A DNA stretch of 64,000 nucleotides from Novosphingobium flavum (lineage in GTDB: Bacteria; Pseudomonadota; Alphaproteobacteria; Sphingomonadales; Sphingomonadaceae): NCBI RefSeq assembly GCF_014230315.1, contig NZ_JACLAW010000015.1, positions 32,992 to 96,991 of the forward strand, written 5' to 3'. Every line of letters starts with the position of its first letter. Position 1 is the stretch's first letter. This document shows positions 35,801-44,304 of the stretch, one piece after another. The translations under genes and the position numbers were made by a program. A model generated the notes under the pieces. That model was given only the letters and a program-made list of their open reading frames with translations, did no database searches and was not told the origin of the DNA.

Positions 35801-35954
35801 TCAGGATGATCTTGACCTGGGTCGTGGAAATGTCGGGAAAGGCATCGATCGGCAGGTTGGCGAAGGACCACGCGCCGAGCCCGGCCAGGGCCAGGGCCAG
35901 GCCGAGGACGGCCATGCGCCAGGCCAGCGCCCGTTCCACAAGTTTGCGCAGCAC
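32838..35954 (-). CDS. Heavy-metal efflux RND pump (CzcA/CusA family)
   Basis: Inner-membrane proton-driven metal exporter of 1038 residues, the family length, with 12 transmembrane segments and two large periplasmic loops. The N-terminus WRMAVLGLALALAGLGAW and NLPIDAFPDISTTQVKI are typical of CzcA. The transmembrane-4 motif reads AVGMLVDGAVVVVEN (~390-405): the second Asp and the Glu of the CzcA proton relay are present, but the first Asp of CzcA (Asp402) is Ala, as in CusA. The CusA copper-site Met (Met573 region) appears as Gln in EGSVIVQLSKAP. The substrate therefore cannot be called from motifs. The start is four bases from the adaptor's stop. Confidence 0.93.
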   Translation of the reverse strand: MLRKLVERALAWRMAVLGLALALAGLGAWSFANLPIDAFPDISTTQVKIILKAPGMTPEEVESRVIAPIEQEMLGIPHQSVLRSVAKYAIADITINFDDATDVYWARNQVSERLSGVMDELPATVTGGMAPISTPLSDVYMFTLEGPQSLAEKRRVLDWVIRPALRTVPGVADVNALGGMVETFEVSPDNNALALAGLTITDLSAAIGAGNRNDGAGRLVSGEEALIVRATGAIRNLADLSAVVVRSSPGGVVRLGDVAQVRIGALTRYGAVTSNGRGEAVEGLVIALRGADAAQVVDGVKARLGEIAPTLPAGMKADVFYDRSDLIERAVETVEEALLEATVLVVILLLLFLGDVRASVIVALALPMASLLTFIFMRSIGLTANLMSLGGLAIAVGMLVDGAVVVVENVVERLADPDHARSGKLHNVFLAAAEVATPVASGMAIIALVFLPLLTLEGLEGKLFAPVAVTIVLALLSALVLALTLIPVLSFHVLKVRPDGAGGHREPWLMRQLTPRYARLLDLAFARKKLVFAVAGASLVLTGLAYALTGKTFLPTMDEGSVIVQLSKAPAISLAHSLDGDLRVESAIMDKVPEVTAVLARTGSDELGLDPMGLNETDSFLKLKPRSEWRVSDKEWVVDQIRTALADLPGIQTSYTQPIEMRVSEMLTGARGDLAIKIFGPDNAELARIATRIQARLKKLPGTSEALTVANDKVDYLQLDIDRTAAGRVGMPIDQLQDAMRAQVEGVRAGVVADGLRRVPIVIRGTGADGGQSPQAFADQTYRSPSGQLVRASDVAKVERTEGPVKLEHENGSRFALVQAFVSGRDLVSYVTDARADIAANVKLPAGYRIVWGGQFENQQRASARLATVLPISLLTIFVVLYLTLSSVRASLLILVNIPFALVGGMISLALSGEYLSVPASVGFIALLGIAVLNGLVMVSYFRQLRETGMALPEAVRLGARRRLRPVLMTALIAAFGLVPLLFATGPGSEIQKPLAIVVIGGLITSTLLTLILLPILYERFGESPAERDAGEKGHAHA

Positions 35955-35958
35955 GGGC

Positions 35959-37104
35959 CTAGAGTTCCTGGCTCATGGTCTTGAGCTCGGCCACGCCGCT
36001 GGTGGCGACGACATCGCCGGGCCTGAGGCCGGCCAAGATGAAGGCCCGCTCGCCGATCTGCCCGGCAACGGTGACCGGAGCGGGCCGGAATCCGGCGGTG
36101 GTCCTCACGAAAACCTGATCGCCGCTGTCGACATGGGTGATGGCCGCAGCAGGTATGGTGACGCCCTGACCACTGCTGCTGCCTTGCTGGCTGGCGATCG
36201 CCACCATCACGCCCTGGCCGACGATGAGCCGACTGTCCGAGGGCAGGCTGGCCTTGGCGGGAAGGGCGCGGGTAACCGGGTCGATCGACTGGCCGACCGA
36301 CAGCATCCGCCCGGTCAGGCTCAGCCCGTCCTGCACGACGCTGACGGCCATGCCGGGATGAACCTGCCCGGCAAGGCGCTCGGGCACCTGCAGGTCGACG
36401 CGCAGATTCGCGGCATTCTCCACGATGAAGGGCGCGGTGCCGTTGCCGATTGCCGCGCCGACATCGACTGACACGGCCGCGACCCGGCCCGAAATCGGCG
36501 CGCGCAGCACGATCGTGCCGTCGCGGCTCGCCCCGCCCAGGGCGAGCAACCGGCGGTTTTCGGCAACCGTGGCCTGGGTCGCCTGAAGCGCGGCGCGCGC
36601 TTCGTCGGCGCGGGCTGGGGCGATGATGCCTTCCCGCGCCAGCTGGTTCAGGCGCGCGGCATTGGCTGCGGCAACCGGCAATTCGGCCTGCGAGCGGGCG
36701 AGGGCCGCGCCGAATTGCACGGCCTCGGCCGCGCGGACCACGGCCAGCGCCTCGCCCTGGCGCACGACCTGACCCTGGATGACCATGATCCTGACCACGG
36801 TCCCGGCATAGGGCGTGGTAACCGCGACGCGGGCATCGGGCGGCAGCGAAATGACGCCCGGCACCGTGCCCACCGGCATGGCGGCGGCCGCCTGGGCCGC
36901 GGCAACCCTGATTCCCATCTTGCCAATCTGCGCCGCACTCAGCGTCAGCGAACCGTCCTTCGGCGCGGCCTCTTCGGCCGTTACATCCGTCGGCGCCGGC
37001 TTGCCGCACCCGGACAGGCCCGCCACGGACAGGCCCGCCACGGTCAGGCATAACGGCAGGACCACCGGGTGGAGCAGGCGAAAGGGCGGCGCGTGGTTTT
37101 TCAT
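35959..37104 (-). CDS. RND efflux periplasmic adaptor lipoprotein (CzcB-like)
   Basis: Membrane fusion protein of 381 residues linking pump and channel. It has a signal peptide with lipobox LSGC (~Cys33), a barrel-sandwich hybrid (DARVAVTTPYAGTVVRIMV and APISGRVAAVSVDVG), a helical hairpin between them rich in alanine, and a beta-barrel and C-terminal domain (GDQVFVRTTAGFRPAPVTV). No His-rich metal-binding N-terminus is present. A 15-base tandem duplication lies inside its signal peptide. First gene of the efflux operon, divergent by ~100 bases from its two-component system. Confidence 0.9.
   Translation of the reverse strand: MKNHAPPFRLLHPVVLPLCLTVAGLSVAGLSGCGKPAPTDVTAEEAAPKDGSLTLSAAQIGKMGIRVAAAQAAAAMPVGTVPGVISLPPDARVAVTTPYAGTVVRIMVIQGQVVRQGEALAVVRAAEAVQFGAALARSQAELPVAAANAARLNQLAREGIIAPARADEARAALQATQATVAENRRLLALGGASRDGTIVLRAPISGRVAAVSVDVGAAIGNGTAPFIVENAANLRVDLQVPERLAGQVHPGMAVSVVQDGLSLTGRMLSVGQSIDPVTRALPAKASLPSDSRLIVGQGVMVAIASQQGSSSGQGVTIPAAAITHVDSGDQVFVRTTAGFRPAPVTVAGQIGERAFILAGLRPGDVVATSGVAELKTMSQEL
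37012..37041 (-). repeat. Two tandem copies of a 15-bp unit inside a signal peptide
   Basis: GGACAGGCCCGCCAC occurs at 37012-37026 and again at 37027-37041, with a partial third copy (GGTCAGGC) after. It encodes a duplicated VAGLS in the hydrophobic core of the adaptor's lipoprotein signal. Confidence 0.9.
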
Positions 37105-37205
37105 GGCTCCCGGATTTACACCCCGAAGCTGACAGGAACTTGTCAGTTTATCGGTGTAGGAGGGGCCAGGTCCCGCACCGACTCAGGGACCAGGGGATAG
37201 GGCTG

Positions 37206-37862
37206 TTGCGACTGCTCCTTGTCGAAGACGATGTTCAATTGGCCGCGCGCCTGGGCGGAAGGCTGCGCGATGCCGGCTATGCGGTCGATATCGCGCACAC
37301 CTTTGCCGAAGGCGAGGCCTGGCCCGACCTCGACAAGATTGGCGCCGTCATCCTCGATCTCAATCTTCCCGATGGAACCGGGATGGACCTGCTGCGGCTG
37401 TGGCGTCGGCGGCGCCTGGCCTGCCCCGTCATCATCCTGACCGCGCGGGGCAGCTGGCAGGAGAAGGTCGAGGGGCTGAACGCGGGGGCCGATGATTTCG
37501 TGGTAAAGCCGGTGCGTTTCGAGGAACTGCAGGCCCGCCTTCATGCCGTGTGGCGCGGCCGGCAGGGTGCGGCTCAGGCATGGCTGGCTCATCGCGGGCT
37601 GCGGCTCGATCCGGCCGCGAAGGCGGCCGAGCTGGACGGCGAACCCTTGCGGCTTTCGCGGATGGAGTTCCGCCTGCTGCACCTGTTCCTGCGCAACGTC
37701 GGGCAGACCCTGCCGCAAGGCGATATCATCGAGCACCTCTATGACCTGGAAAGCGAGCGCCAGCCCAACGCGGTCGAGGTGCTGGTCGGCCGTTTGCGGC
37801 GCAAGATCGGCAATGGCCGGATCGAGACCGTGCGCGGCTTCGGCTACAGGCTCTTGGCATGA
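37206..37862 (+). CDS. OmpR/PhoB-family response regulator
   Basis: DNA-binding regulator of 218 residues. The receiver domain begins at once (LRLLLVEDD), with phosphoacceptor Asp51 in VILDLNLPDGTGMDLL and Lys in DDFVVKPVRFEEL. The C-terminal winged helix shows LRLSRMEFRLLHLFL, VEVLVGRLRRKIG and IETVRGFGYRLLA. The TTG at 37206 is chosen because AGGGG lies nine bases upstream and the family always starts just before the first strand. Its stop overlaps the kinase start by four bases. Divergent from the efflux operon, so it most likely activates it in response to metal; it is CzcR-like or PhoP-like. Confidence 0.92.
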   Translation: MRLLLVEDDVQLAARLGGRLRDAGYAVDIAHTFAEGEAWPDLDKIGAVILDLNLPDGTGMDLLRLWRRRRLACPVIILTARGSWQEKVEGLNAGADDFVVKPVRFEELQARLHAVWRGRQGAAQAWLAHRGLRLDPAAKAAELDGEPLRLSRMEFRLLHLFLRNVGQTLPQGDIIEHLYDLESERQPNAVEVLVGRLRRKIGNGRIETVRGFGYRLLA

Positions 37863-39226
37863 AGTCCGCCGTTTCGCGGCGGCGGATCGCGGTGACCAGC
37901 CTGCGGCTGCGCTATGCCGCGGCGATCATGCTGTGGGTGGCGGCCGGGATCGGCGGCATCTGGTTCTCGGCCACGCGGGTGTTCACCCGGCACATCGAGG
38001 CGCAGTACCACGATGAGCTCTACGGCCATGTCCGCGAACTGGCCGGGCTGGTGAACGTATCGCCCGATGGCCATCTCACGCTGACGCGGCCCCTGTCCGA
38101 TCCGCGCTATCTCGAGCCGATGTCGGGTTTCTACTGGCAGGTCAGCGTCTGGCATGGCGACGTGCTGCGTTCGGCATCGATGCGGCGCGGCGGGCTGGAC
38201 GAGGATGTGGCCCATTCGCCGGAAGTCTTCCATGCGGTGGACAACGGCCCGACCGGCGCGGCCATTTCCTACGGCTTCACCCGTCCCGCCCCGGATGGAC
38301 GGATCATCCATTACGTAATCTCGACCGACAAGCGCTTCCTCGATGCCGCCATTGCCGGATTCACGCGGGAATTGACCCTGTGGCTGAGCGGTCTCGCCAT
38401 TGCCTTGATGGGCACGGGCTGGGCGGCGATCGTCTTCTCGCTGAAGCCGCTCGATCGGCTGGCGCGCGCAATCGCCGACCTGCGCGGCGGCAGGCGGGAG
38501 CCGCTGCCCGGCACGTTCCCGCGCGAGATCAGCCCCCTGGTCGACGATCTCAACGCGTTCATCGTCGAAAATCAGGCGATCATTGCCCGGGCGCGGGTCC
38601 AGGCGGGCAACCTCGCGCACAGCCTGCGCACGCCGCTGGCCGTCATCACTGACGAGGCCGAGCACCTTGCCGCCTCGCCGGCCGGGGATGAGGCTGGCCG
38701 GAACCTGCTGGCCCAGACCGACATCATGGTCCAGCAGATCGAATTTCACCTGGCGCGGGCCCGCTCCGCCGCCATGGCCAAGACTTCGGGCCAGACCAGC
38801 CAGTTGCCCGGGATCTTCGAACCGCTCATCAATGCCATGAGCAAGTTGCATCCCGAGGTCGATTTCGTCCTGCGGGCGGGCGAGGGTGTCACCGCGACGG
38901 TTGAGGTCGATCCGATCGACCTGTCCGAAGTCCTGTCGATCCTGCTCGACAACGCGGGGAAATGGGCAGACTCGTCCGTGGTCATCGACCTTGCCGCCGA
39001 TGGACAGGACTGCGTGATCACGATCACCGACGATGGCCCCGGCATGTCGGCGGAGCAGATCGCGGGGGCCTTCGGGATCGGCGTGCGCTACGATCTGTCC
39101 CGGCCCGGGTCCGGCCTTGGCCTCGCCATCGCTCGTGAAATTGCCGAAGCCTACGGGTTCGACCTCACCCTTGCCCCAGCTCCGACGCGTGGGCTCGCGG
39201 CCCGGCTTGCCGTACGGATGGCGTGA
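37859..39226 (+). CDS. Sensor histidine kinase for the metal efflux system
   Basis: Membrane sensor of 455 residues: transmembrane helices at ~18-40 and ~172-195 flank a periplasmic sensor domain of ~130 residues. A HAMP-like linker follows, then the H box NLAHSLRTPLAVITDEAE with phosphoacceptor His254, the N box EVLSILLDNAGKWA, and G boxes ITDDGPGM and GSGLGLAIAREIAE. The pattern LAHSLRTPL is shared with PhoQ-type kinases rather than CusS. It is co-translated with the response regulator (ATGA). Signal unknown; periplasmic metal is inferred from position. Confidence 0.9.
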   Translation: MKSAVSRRRIAVTSLRLRYAAAIMLWVAAGIGGIWFSATRVFTRHIEAQYHDELYGHVRELAGLVNVSPDGHLTLTRPLSDPRYLEPMSGFYWQVSVWHGDVLRSASMRRGGLDEDVAHSPEVFHAVDNGPTGAAISYGFTRPAPDGRIIHYVISTDKRFLDAAIAGFTRELTLWLSGLAIALMGTGWAAIVFSLKPLDRLARAIADLRGGRREPLPGTFPREISPLVDDLNAFIVENQAIIARARVQAGNLAHSLRTPLAVITDEAEHLAASPAGDEAGRNLLAQTDIMVQQIEFHLARARSAAMAKTSGQTSQLPGIFEPLINAMSKLHPEVDFVLRAGEGVTATVEVDPIDLSEVLSILLDNAGKWADSSVVIDLAADGQDCVITITDDGPGMSAEQIAGAFGIGVRYDLSRPGSGLGLAIAREIAEAYGFDLTLAPAPTRGLAARLAVRMA

Positions 39227-39291
39227 ACGCGGCGGCGGAATGATGCGGATGGCAGGGCCGGCCGTCAGGCCGCCCCTGCCTTGCTCCGCGA

Positions 39292-42200
39292 TCAGGCCGG
39301 GATCAGCGATGCATTCGCCAGCAGCAGCTCGGCGTCACTGGCCGTGAAGCTGGCGGTCAGCGGCGCCAGTCCGTTCTGGCTGGTGTCCCCGGTCACGTCG
39401 ATGGTCAGCGACTGGTTGGCCGAGGCATCGCCATCATAGTCGATCACCTTGACGTTGAAGACGAACTGCGAATCCGGGGTGATCTCGGTCAGGAAGCCGA
39501 TGTTGACGATCTTGAAGACGTCACCGTCCCAGGTGCCGCCGTTGTTGCCGCCGCTGTCCTTGACCGTGTTGAACGGATCGGTGCCGTTGATGGCTGACCC
39601 GCCGGTATCGCCCAGGGCGCGATTGAGATCGATGCCCGTGCCGGTCAGTCCCTCGGTCGATGCGACGACCTGGGCGCCGGAGATGGTCCAGTTGTCGTTC
39701 TGCAGGACGTTGTAGTCGTTGCTCTCGATCACGATCAGGCCGTCGTTCTGGTCGATCGTCTTGGGATCGACATAGCTGGGCGGGATCTGGTTCGCCTCGG
39801 CGATGTGGAAGATGTCCTGGTACTGGACGATCACCGCCCGGGTGGTCGTGATGCTGGCATCGTCCCGGTCGACCAGCTTGAGCACGACGACGAGATCCTC
39901 GCCGTTGTCGAGCGCGTCGAACTCGATGAACATTGTGCCGGTCGTGGCCTTGGCCACGCCCGAATTGAGGAACCCTTGGGGGTTGGCCGCATAGAAGTTG
40001 AAATCGAGCACTTCGCCGGCCTGCATCGTGTCGCCGGCCGTGCCGGCCGCCGTGCCCGAAACGCTGACCCAGGTGGGAGCTTGGGTGAACAGCTCGCCGT
40101 TGGCGAAGTTGTCGTCGTCGCCGTTGCTCCAGGCTTCGCCGGGAGCCAGCGCATCGAGGTTCTTGTTGTTGCCGATGCTGTTCTGCTGGCTCGCGTTATT
40201 GCCGTCGGTACCTCCGCCCGTCTCATGCGCGCCGGTGAACTGCACGAAGAAGTCATCGGCCAGCGCCGCCACGGTCACCTCCGGCTGCGACGAATCGGGC
40301 GTGCTCGTGTTCGGCAGATAGCCGGCGAAGCCCTGCGCATTGGCCAGCGACAGGATGCCGAAGCTGGAAATCGGATCGGTCAGCGTGAAGGTATAGGTCC
40401 CGTCGTCCTTGTCGAACAGCAGGGTGCCGCCATTCGCGGTCGGCGTGTTGCTGCTCGGATCGGAAACGTAGCTGAAGGTGAAGGAGAACCGGGCCTCCGT
40501 ATCGGTTTCGGAAACCCACGAGGTCGTGCCGACCGTGATCGGCGCCCCGCCGATCGTGCCGTTGAAGATCAGGCCGCTGGCCAGCGCCGCCGAGAAGTCG
40601 GAATTGGTTGCGCTGTAGGTCGTGCCGACGCGATCGTCGAAGCCGATGGCATAGACGAAGTTGCCGGTCGCGCCGGTCGTGGTGATGGTATCGTTCGACC
40701 CCGCCGCGTCGTTGCTGGTGTCGTTCGCAGTGGTGACCTCGGGGCTGTCGTCGTCGACCACGATGGTCAACTGGATCGGCGCCGCCGCGCTGGACTTGTC
40801 GTCGTCGTTGTCGATCGCCTGGAGCAGGATGCCGATCTCGAGGTTGAACTCGTCCTCGGTGTTGGCGATGGCATGATCGATTTGGTCGATCAGGGTGAAG
40901 TCGAAGGCTCCGGCAACCCCGCCGACGTTCAGCTCGAAGGTGAAGACGTCGCGGTCCTCGCCCTGCTGGTAGCCGGTATTTGTGCCGTCCTCGACGTAGC
41001 CGGTCAGCAGGTCGCCGGTCTGGTCGTAGGCAAGCAGATCGCCTTGCGAATAGGTCACTGGCGGCGTCCCGCCGAAGTTGGCGAGCGACATGGTGAAGCT
41101 CTTGAGCCCGTCGGAGCCGCCGTCGAACAGGGCGGTAACGGTTCCGCTGACCACGCGCGGCGCATTGATGTCGCCCACGCCCCCGGCATTGCCGCCGGCG
41201 CCGCCGTCATCGTCAACCGTGGTTTCAACGCTGGCGCCGGTCACGCTTGGCCCGTCGTCCTCGAAGTGGAAGGCGTCGCCGATGTTGGTCGGGGCGCTCT
41301 GGCTGTCGCCGTCACCATCACGGATCGTCGCCGTCAGCACGATCAGGTCGGGCGGCATCTTCTCGGCCGCGGTTCCGGTCTCGATCGAGTCGAGCGGATC
41401 GCTGTGATAGATCGCGCGGTACTGGGTCAGCGTCACATTGCCCGAGTTGGCATCGAGGTCGATCAGGAATGCGACGGTACTCGTAGCGTTTTCCAGGTAT
41501 CCCTCGATGTCGCCGCCGCCGGTCAGGCGCAGCAGGATGTCATCGCCGCTCAGCGTGTCGACCAGTGTGGAGTTGGTCCCGTTACCGTTCTTGAGCGACA
41601 TGGCGAAGGAAACGGCGTCGAGATCCTCGACATCGTTGTCGTCGCTGTCCTTGTACCCGTCATCTCCGAAGTCGGTGTTGAACAGGCTGGCGAAGCTGGT
41701 CGGCCCGGCGCTGTCGGTGATGTCCGTGTCGTCGGTTACCAGCGCTGGGAGCGGGTTCGCATTGCGGCTGATCGTCGGACCATCGTCCTCGAAGTGGAAC
41801 GCATCGCCGATGTCGGCGGGCGCGCTCTGGCTGTCGCCATCGCCGTCACGGATCGTCGCGGTGAGCGTCACGAGCCCGGCCGAGGCAAAGCCCGCCGCCG
41901 AACTGCCGGTTTCGGCCGGATCGCCCGGATTGTCGTGGACCACCGAACGGACCTGTTGCAGCGTCACGTCGCCGCTGTCGGAATTGACGCTGATCCTCAG
42001 TGCCACCGCCCCGGCGGCATTGGGGCCGAGATTGTCGTCCAGCCCGACCCGGCCGACCACCACCCCGCTCTCGAGGTAGAGGTAGATCCTGTCGCCGCTC
42101 AGCGTGTCGAACAGCCCGCTGAGCACGCCGCCGGTCGCGCTCACGCCCAGGGCATAGGAAATGGCGTCAGGGTCCTCGACGTCGTTGTCGTTGCTGTCCT

Positions 42201-44304
42201 TGAAGCCATCCTGGCCGAAGTTGCCGGTAAACAGGCCGGCGAAACTGGTCGGCCCGGCGCTGTCGGTGATGTCGCTGTCATCGGTCGTCAGCGAAGGAAC
42301 GGCGGTCAGGTTGCGGCTGATCGTCGGCCCGGCATCCTCGAAGCGGAAGGCATTGCCGATGTTGGCGGGGTCGGTGTCGCTGTCACCGTCGCCGTCGCGG
42401 ATCGTCGCGGTCAGCACCACCAGGTCGGCAGCCATCGACGCCGCGGCAGTGCCGGATTCGACCGGGTCGGCCGGGTCGTCATGGACCACCGAGCGGTACT
42501 GGGTCAGCGCAATGGTGCCCGTCGTGGTGTTGAGATCGATCAGGAACGCCACGGTCGAGGAATTGGTCGAGACGTAGCCCTCGACGTCGCCGCCGGCCGT
42601 CACGCGCAGCCAGATCGCATCCCCGCTCAGCGTGTCGGTCAGCCCGCTGACGGTGCCTTGCCCGTTCTTGAGGGACAGCGCATAGGTCAGCGCGTCGGCA
42701 TCCTCGAGATGGTCGTTGTTGTTGTCGAGGAAACCGTCCTTGCCGAAAGCCGGGGTGAACAGGCCGGCAAAACTGACCGCGCTGGTGGTCTGCGGCACCA
42801 GGCTGTCGTCGGTCGTCAGCAGCGGCACGGAACTGCCGTTGTTCACGATGCTCGGGCCGTCATCGTCGACGAAGAGATGGGAACCGAGCCCGGTGGTGGT
42901 GTCGAAACCCTGGAGAATATCGATCCGGCCAACGTCGAAGGCGTTGGTGGTCGAAAGCGCCTGGACCTGGAAGCGGTTGAAGGTGTCACCGCCAAGGGTC
43001 GTCCACTTTACCGTATCGAGCGCGTGCAGGCCGGTGATGGTGAAGGAGTTGTCAAAGGCATCGTCGACGAAAGTCACCGCGATGCCGCTCTGGTTGCCGC
43101 TGGCATTGAAGGTATAGGTGGTGTTGCCGCGAACAACGGAGACGCTGCCGATCTTGATCGCCGCGTCGTCGTGCAGGGCGCTGTCGGTGTCCTGGTTACC
43201 AATATAGGCGAAGCTCTCCTCGACGGTCGTGCCGCCACCGGCTTCCCACAGCGAGACCCGCATGTCGGCATGGGTCCCGGTCAACTGCGAGACGAACAGC
43301 CCGGCGCCGGTCGTGTTGATATAGTCGCCGCTGGCAGAGCCATAGTTGATCTGCTGGACATTGGTGCCAGTGGCCTGCTGGTTGGTGGCCGTGGCCTCGC
43401 CCCTCGTCGGCAAGGGCACAAATCCGCGGACCAGCGTGAACACTGCGGTCGAGCCGTCGGTTACGTTCTGCCCCTGGCCCCCGGCCACGAAGTGCTGCGA
43501 GTTGACGCCGATCGTGGCGCCCGCGCCGCCCTGGCTGGTATTCATCGTGTCGCTGGGATCGGTGCTCCCGCCGGGAATATGCTCGCCGTACTTGTTGCTG
43601 CCGGAATCGTCGTTGACGTTGAGGTCAGCGCCCGTGACCAGCAATCCGGCGGATTCCGTGCCGATTGCCACCCACAGGAAATTGCCCGATGCGAGGTTGT
43701 CGAAATCGAACGACAGCGATCCGGTCGCGCCGATCTTGAGCACGTCGGAAAAGTTGATCGGGTCATCGGGGTTGGCGGCGTCGGGATGCTTGAGCGCCTC
43801 GAACGTCACCATCTGGACCTGCCCGCTCAGGTGGTTGTCCGCCTCGTCAAGGTAAAACGCGGCGACGATGCGGCCTGCCCCGTCGGTGGCGCTGGTGGTC
43901 AGCGTGGCAAAGCTGTTGTTGGCGGCAACATGGAAATAGAGCACTTCATCGTCGAGCGAGGTGACGCTGGTGATCATCCCGTTGCCCGTTGCCGAGAAGA
44001 ACAGGTCATCAATCGTCTCGCCGTCCGTCGCCGAGACGGTGATGAACGTATCACTGCTGGATGCCCCGCCGACCGAGGCGGCAAAGCCCAGCGCCGCATC
44101 TTCCGCGCTGTCGGCAGCGTTCAGGCCCATCAGGAACGTGAGGAACTCGCTGTCGAGGACAGCGCTGGTCAACTGGTTGGTCGCGGGGTCGTAAGACAGC
44201 GCCACGTCGTTGTCGGTGAGGGGAGCCGTGCTGTCCGCTGAGTTCTGGATGCCGGCGGTTTCGTCAAGAACGAGAGACGGCGCAACGGTGATGGAAATGG
44301 ACAT
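39292..44304 (-). CDS. Giant acidic repeat protein with DUF5801-like modules, probably secreted adhesin-type
   Basis: A 1670-residue, Asp/Gly/Thr-rich protein. Residues ~485-1019 consist of three repeats of ~175-182 residues, each with TDD(S/T)DITDSAGPTSFA-type start, a DxNDxxVEDxDA stretch, DTLSGD, LTATIRDGDGD and FEDDGP, which resembles the DUF5801 repeats of large proteobacterial RTX-like proteins. Before and after lie beta-rich, acidic regions likely to bind calcium. There is no N-terminal signal peptide (MSISITVAPSLVLDE) and no GGxGxD nonapeptide run at the C-terminus (ends LLLANASLIPA), and no type I exporter gene is adjacent. Start ATG 44304 has GGGGGAG eight bases upstream. Role as surface protein is inference. 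Confidence 0.75.
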   Translation of the reverse strand: MSISITVAPSLVLDETAGIQNSADSTAPLTDNDVALSYDPATNQLTSAVLDSEFLTFLMGLNAADSAEDAALGFAASVGGASSSDTFITVSATDGETIDDLFFSATGNGMITSVTSLDDEVLYFHVAANNSFATLTTSATDGAGRIVAAFYLDEADNHLSGQVQMVTFEALKHPDAANPDDPINFSDVLKIGATGSLSFDFDNLASGNFLWVAIGTESAGLLVTGADLNVNDDSGSNKYGEHIPGGSTDPSDTMNTSQGGAGATIGVNSQHFVAGGQGQNVTDGSTAVFTLVRGFVPLPTRGEATATNQQATGTNVQQINYGSASGDYINTTGAGLFVSQLTGTHADMRVSLWEAGGGTTVEESFAYIGNQDTDSALHDDAAIKIGSVSVVRGNTTYTFNASGNQSGIAVTFVDDAFDNSFTITGLHALDTVKWTTLGGDTFNRFQVQALSTTNAFDVGRIDILQGFDTTTGLGSHLFVDDDGPSIVNNGSSVPLLTTDDSLVPQTTSAVSFAGLFTPAFGKDGFLDNNNDHLEDADALTYALSLKNGQGTVSGLTDTLSGDAIWLRVTAGGDVEGYVSTNSSTVAFLIDLNTTTGTIALTQYRSVVHDDPADPVESGTAAASMAADLVVLTATIRDGDGDSDTDPANIGNAFRFEDAGPTISRNLTAVPSLTTDDSDITDSAGPTSFAGLFTGNFGQDGFKDSNDNDVEDPDAISYALGVSATGGVLSGLFDTLSGDRIYLYLESGVVVGRVGLDDNLGPNAAGAVALRISVNSDSGDVTLQQVRSVVHDNPGDPAETGSSAAGFASAGLVTLTATIRDGDGDSQSAPADIGDAFHFEDDGPTISRNANPLPALVTDDTDITDSAGPTSFASLFNTDFGDDGYKDSDDNDVEDLDAVSFAMSLKNGNGTNSTLVDTLSGDDILLRLTGGGDIEGYLENATSTVAFLIDLDANSGNVTLTQYRAIYHSDPLDSIETGTAAEKMPPDLIVLTATIRDGDGDSQSAPTNIGDAFHFEDDGPSVTGASVETTVDDDGGAGGNAGGVGDINAPRVVSGTVTALFDGGSDGLKSFTMSLANFGGTPPVTYSQGDLLAYDQTGDLLTGYVEDGTNTGYQQGEDRDVFTFELNVGGVAGAFDFTLIDQIDHAIANTEDEFNLEIGILLQAIDNDDDKSSAAAPIQLTIVVDDDSPEVTTANDTSNDAAGSNDTITTTGATGNFVYAIGFDDRVGTTYSATNSDFSAALASGLIFNGTIGGAPITVGTTSWVSETDTEARFSFTFSYVSDPSSNTPTANGGTLLFDKDDGTYTFTLTDPISSFGILSLANAQGFAGYLPNTSTPDSSQPEVTVAALADDFFVQFTGAHETGGGTDGNNASQQNSIGNNKNLDALAPGEAWSNGDDDNFANGELFTQAPTWVSVSGTAAGTAGDTMQAGEVLDFNFYAANPQGFLNSGVAKATTGTMFIEFDALDNGEDLVVVLKLVDRDDASITTTRAVIVQYQDIFHIAEANQIPPSYVDPKTIDQNDGLIVIESNDYNVLQNDNWTISGAQVVASTEGLTGTGIDLNRALGDTGGSAINGTDPFNTVKDSGGNNGGTWDGDVFKIVNIGFLTEITPDSQFVFNVKVIDYDGDASANQSLTIDVTGDTSQNGLAPLTASFTASDAELLLANASLIPA
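41250..42851 (-). repeat. Three tandem coding modules of ~525-547 bp
   Basis: Module boundaries, taken at the FEDDGP-type segment, fall near 42851, 42318, 41771 and 41250. The modules are recognisably related but have diverged in DNA; modules 2 and 3 are closest, sharing ITDSAGPTSFA and RDGDGDSQSAP. Confidence 0.8.

Noticed and set aside
41250..42851. CRISPR-like or satellite repeats
   Set aside because: The repeats are long coding modules of diverged DNA inside one open frame, not short identical units with spacers.
39805..44241. A 1478-codon open frame on the plus strand opposite the giant repeat gene
   Set aside because: It is the mirror of an Asp/Gly/Thr-rich gene in GC-rich DNA (GAC and GTC are complementary), has a Val/Asp/Arg-heavy composition, no ribosome site and no domain pattern.
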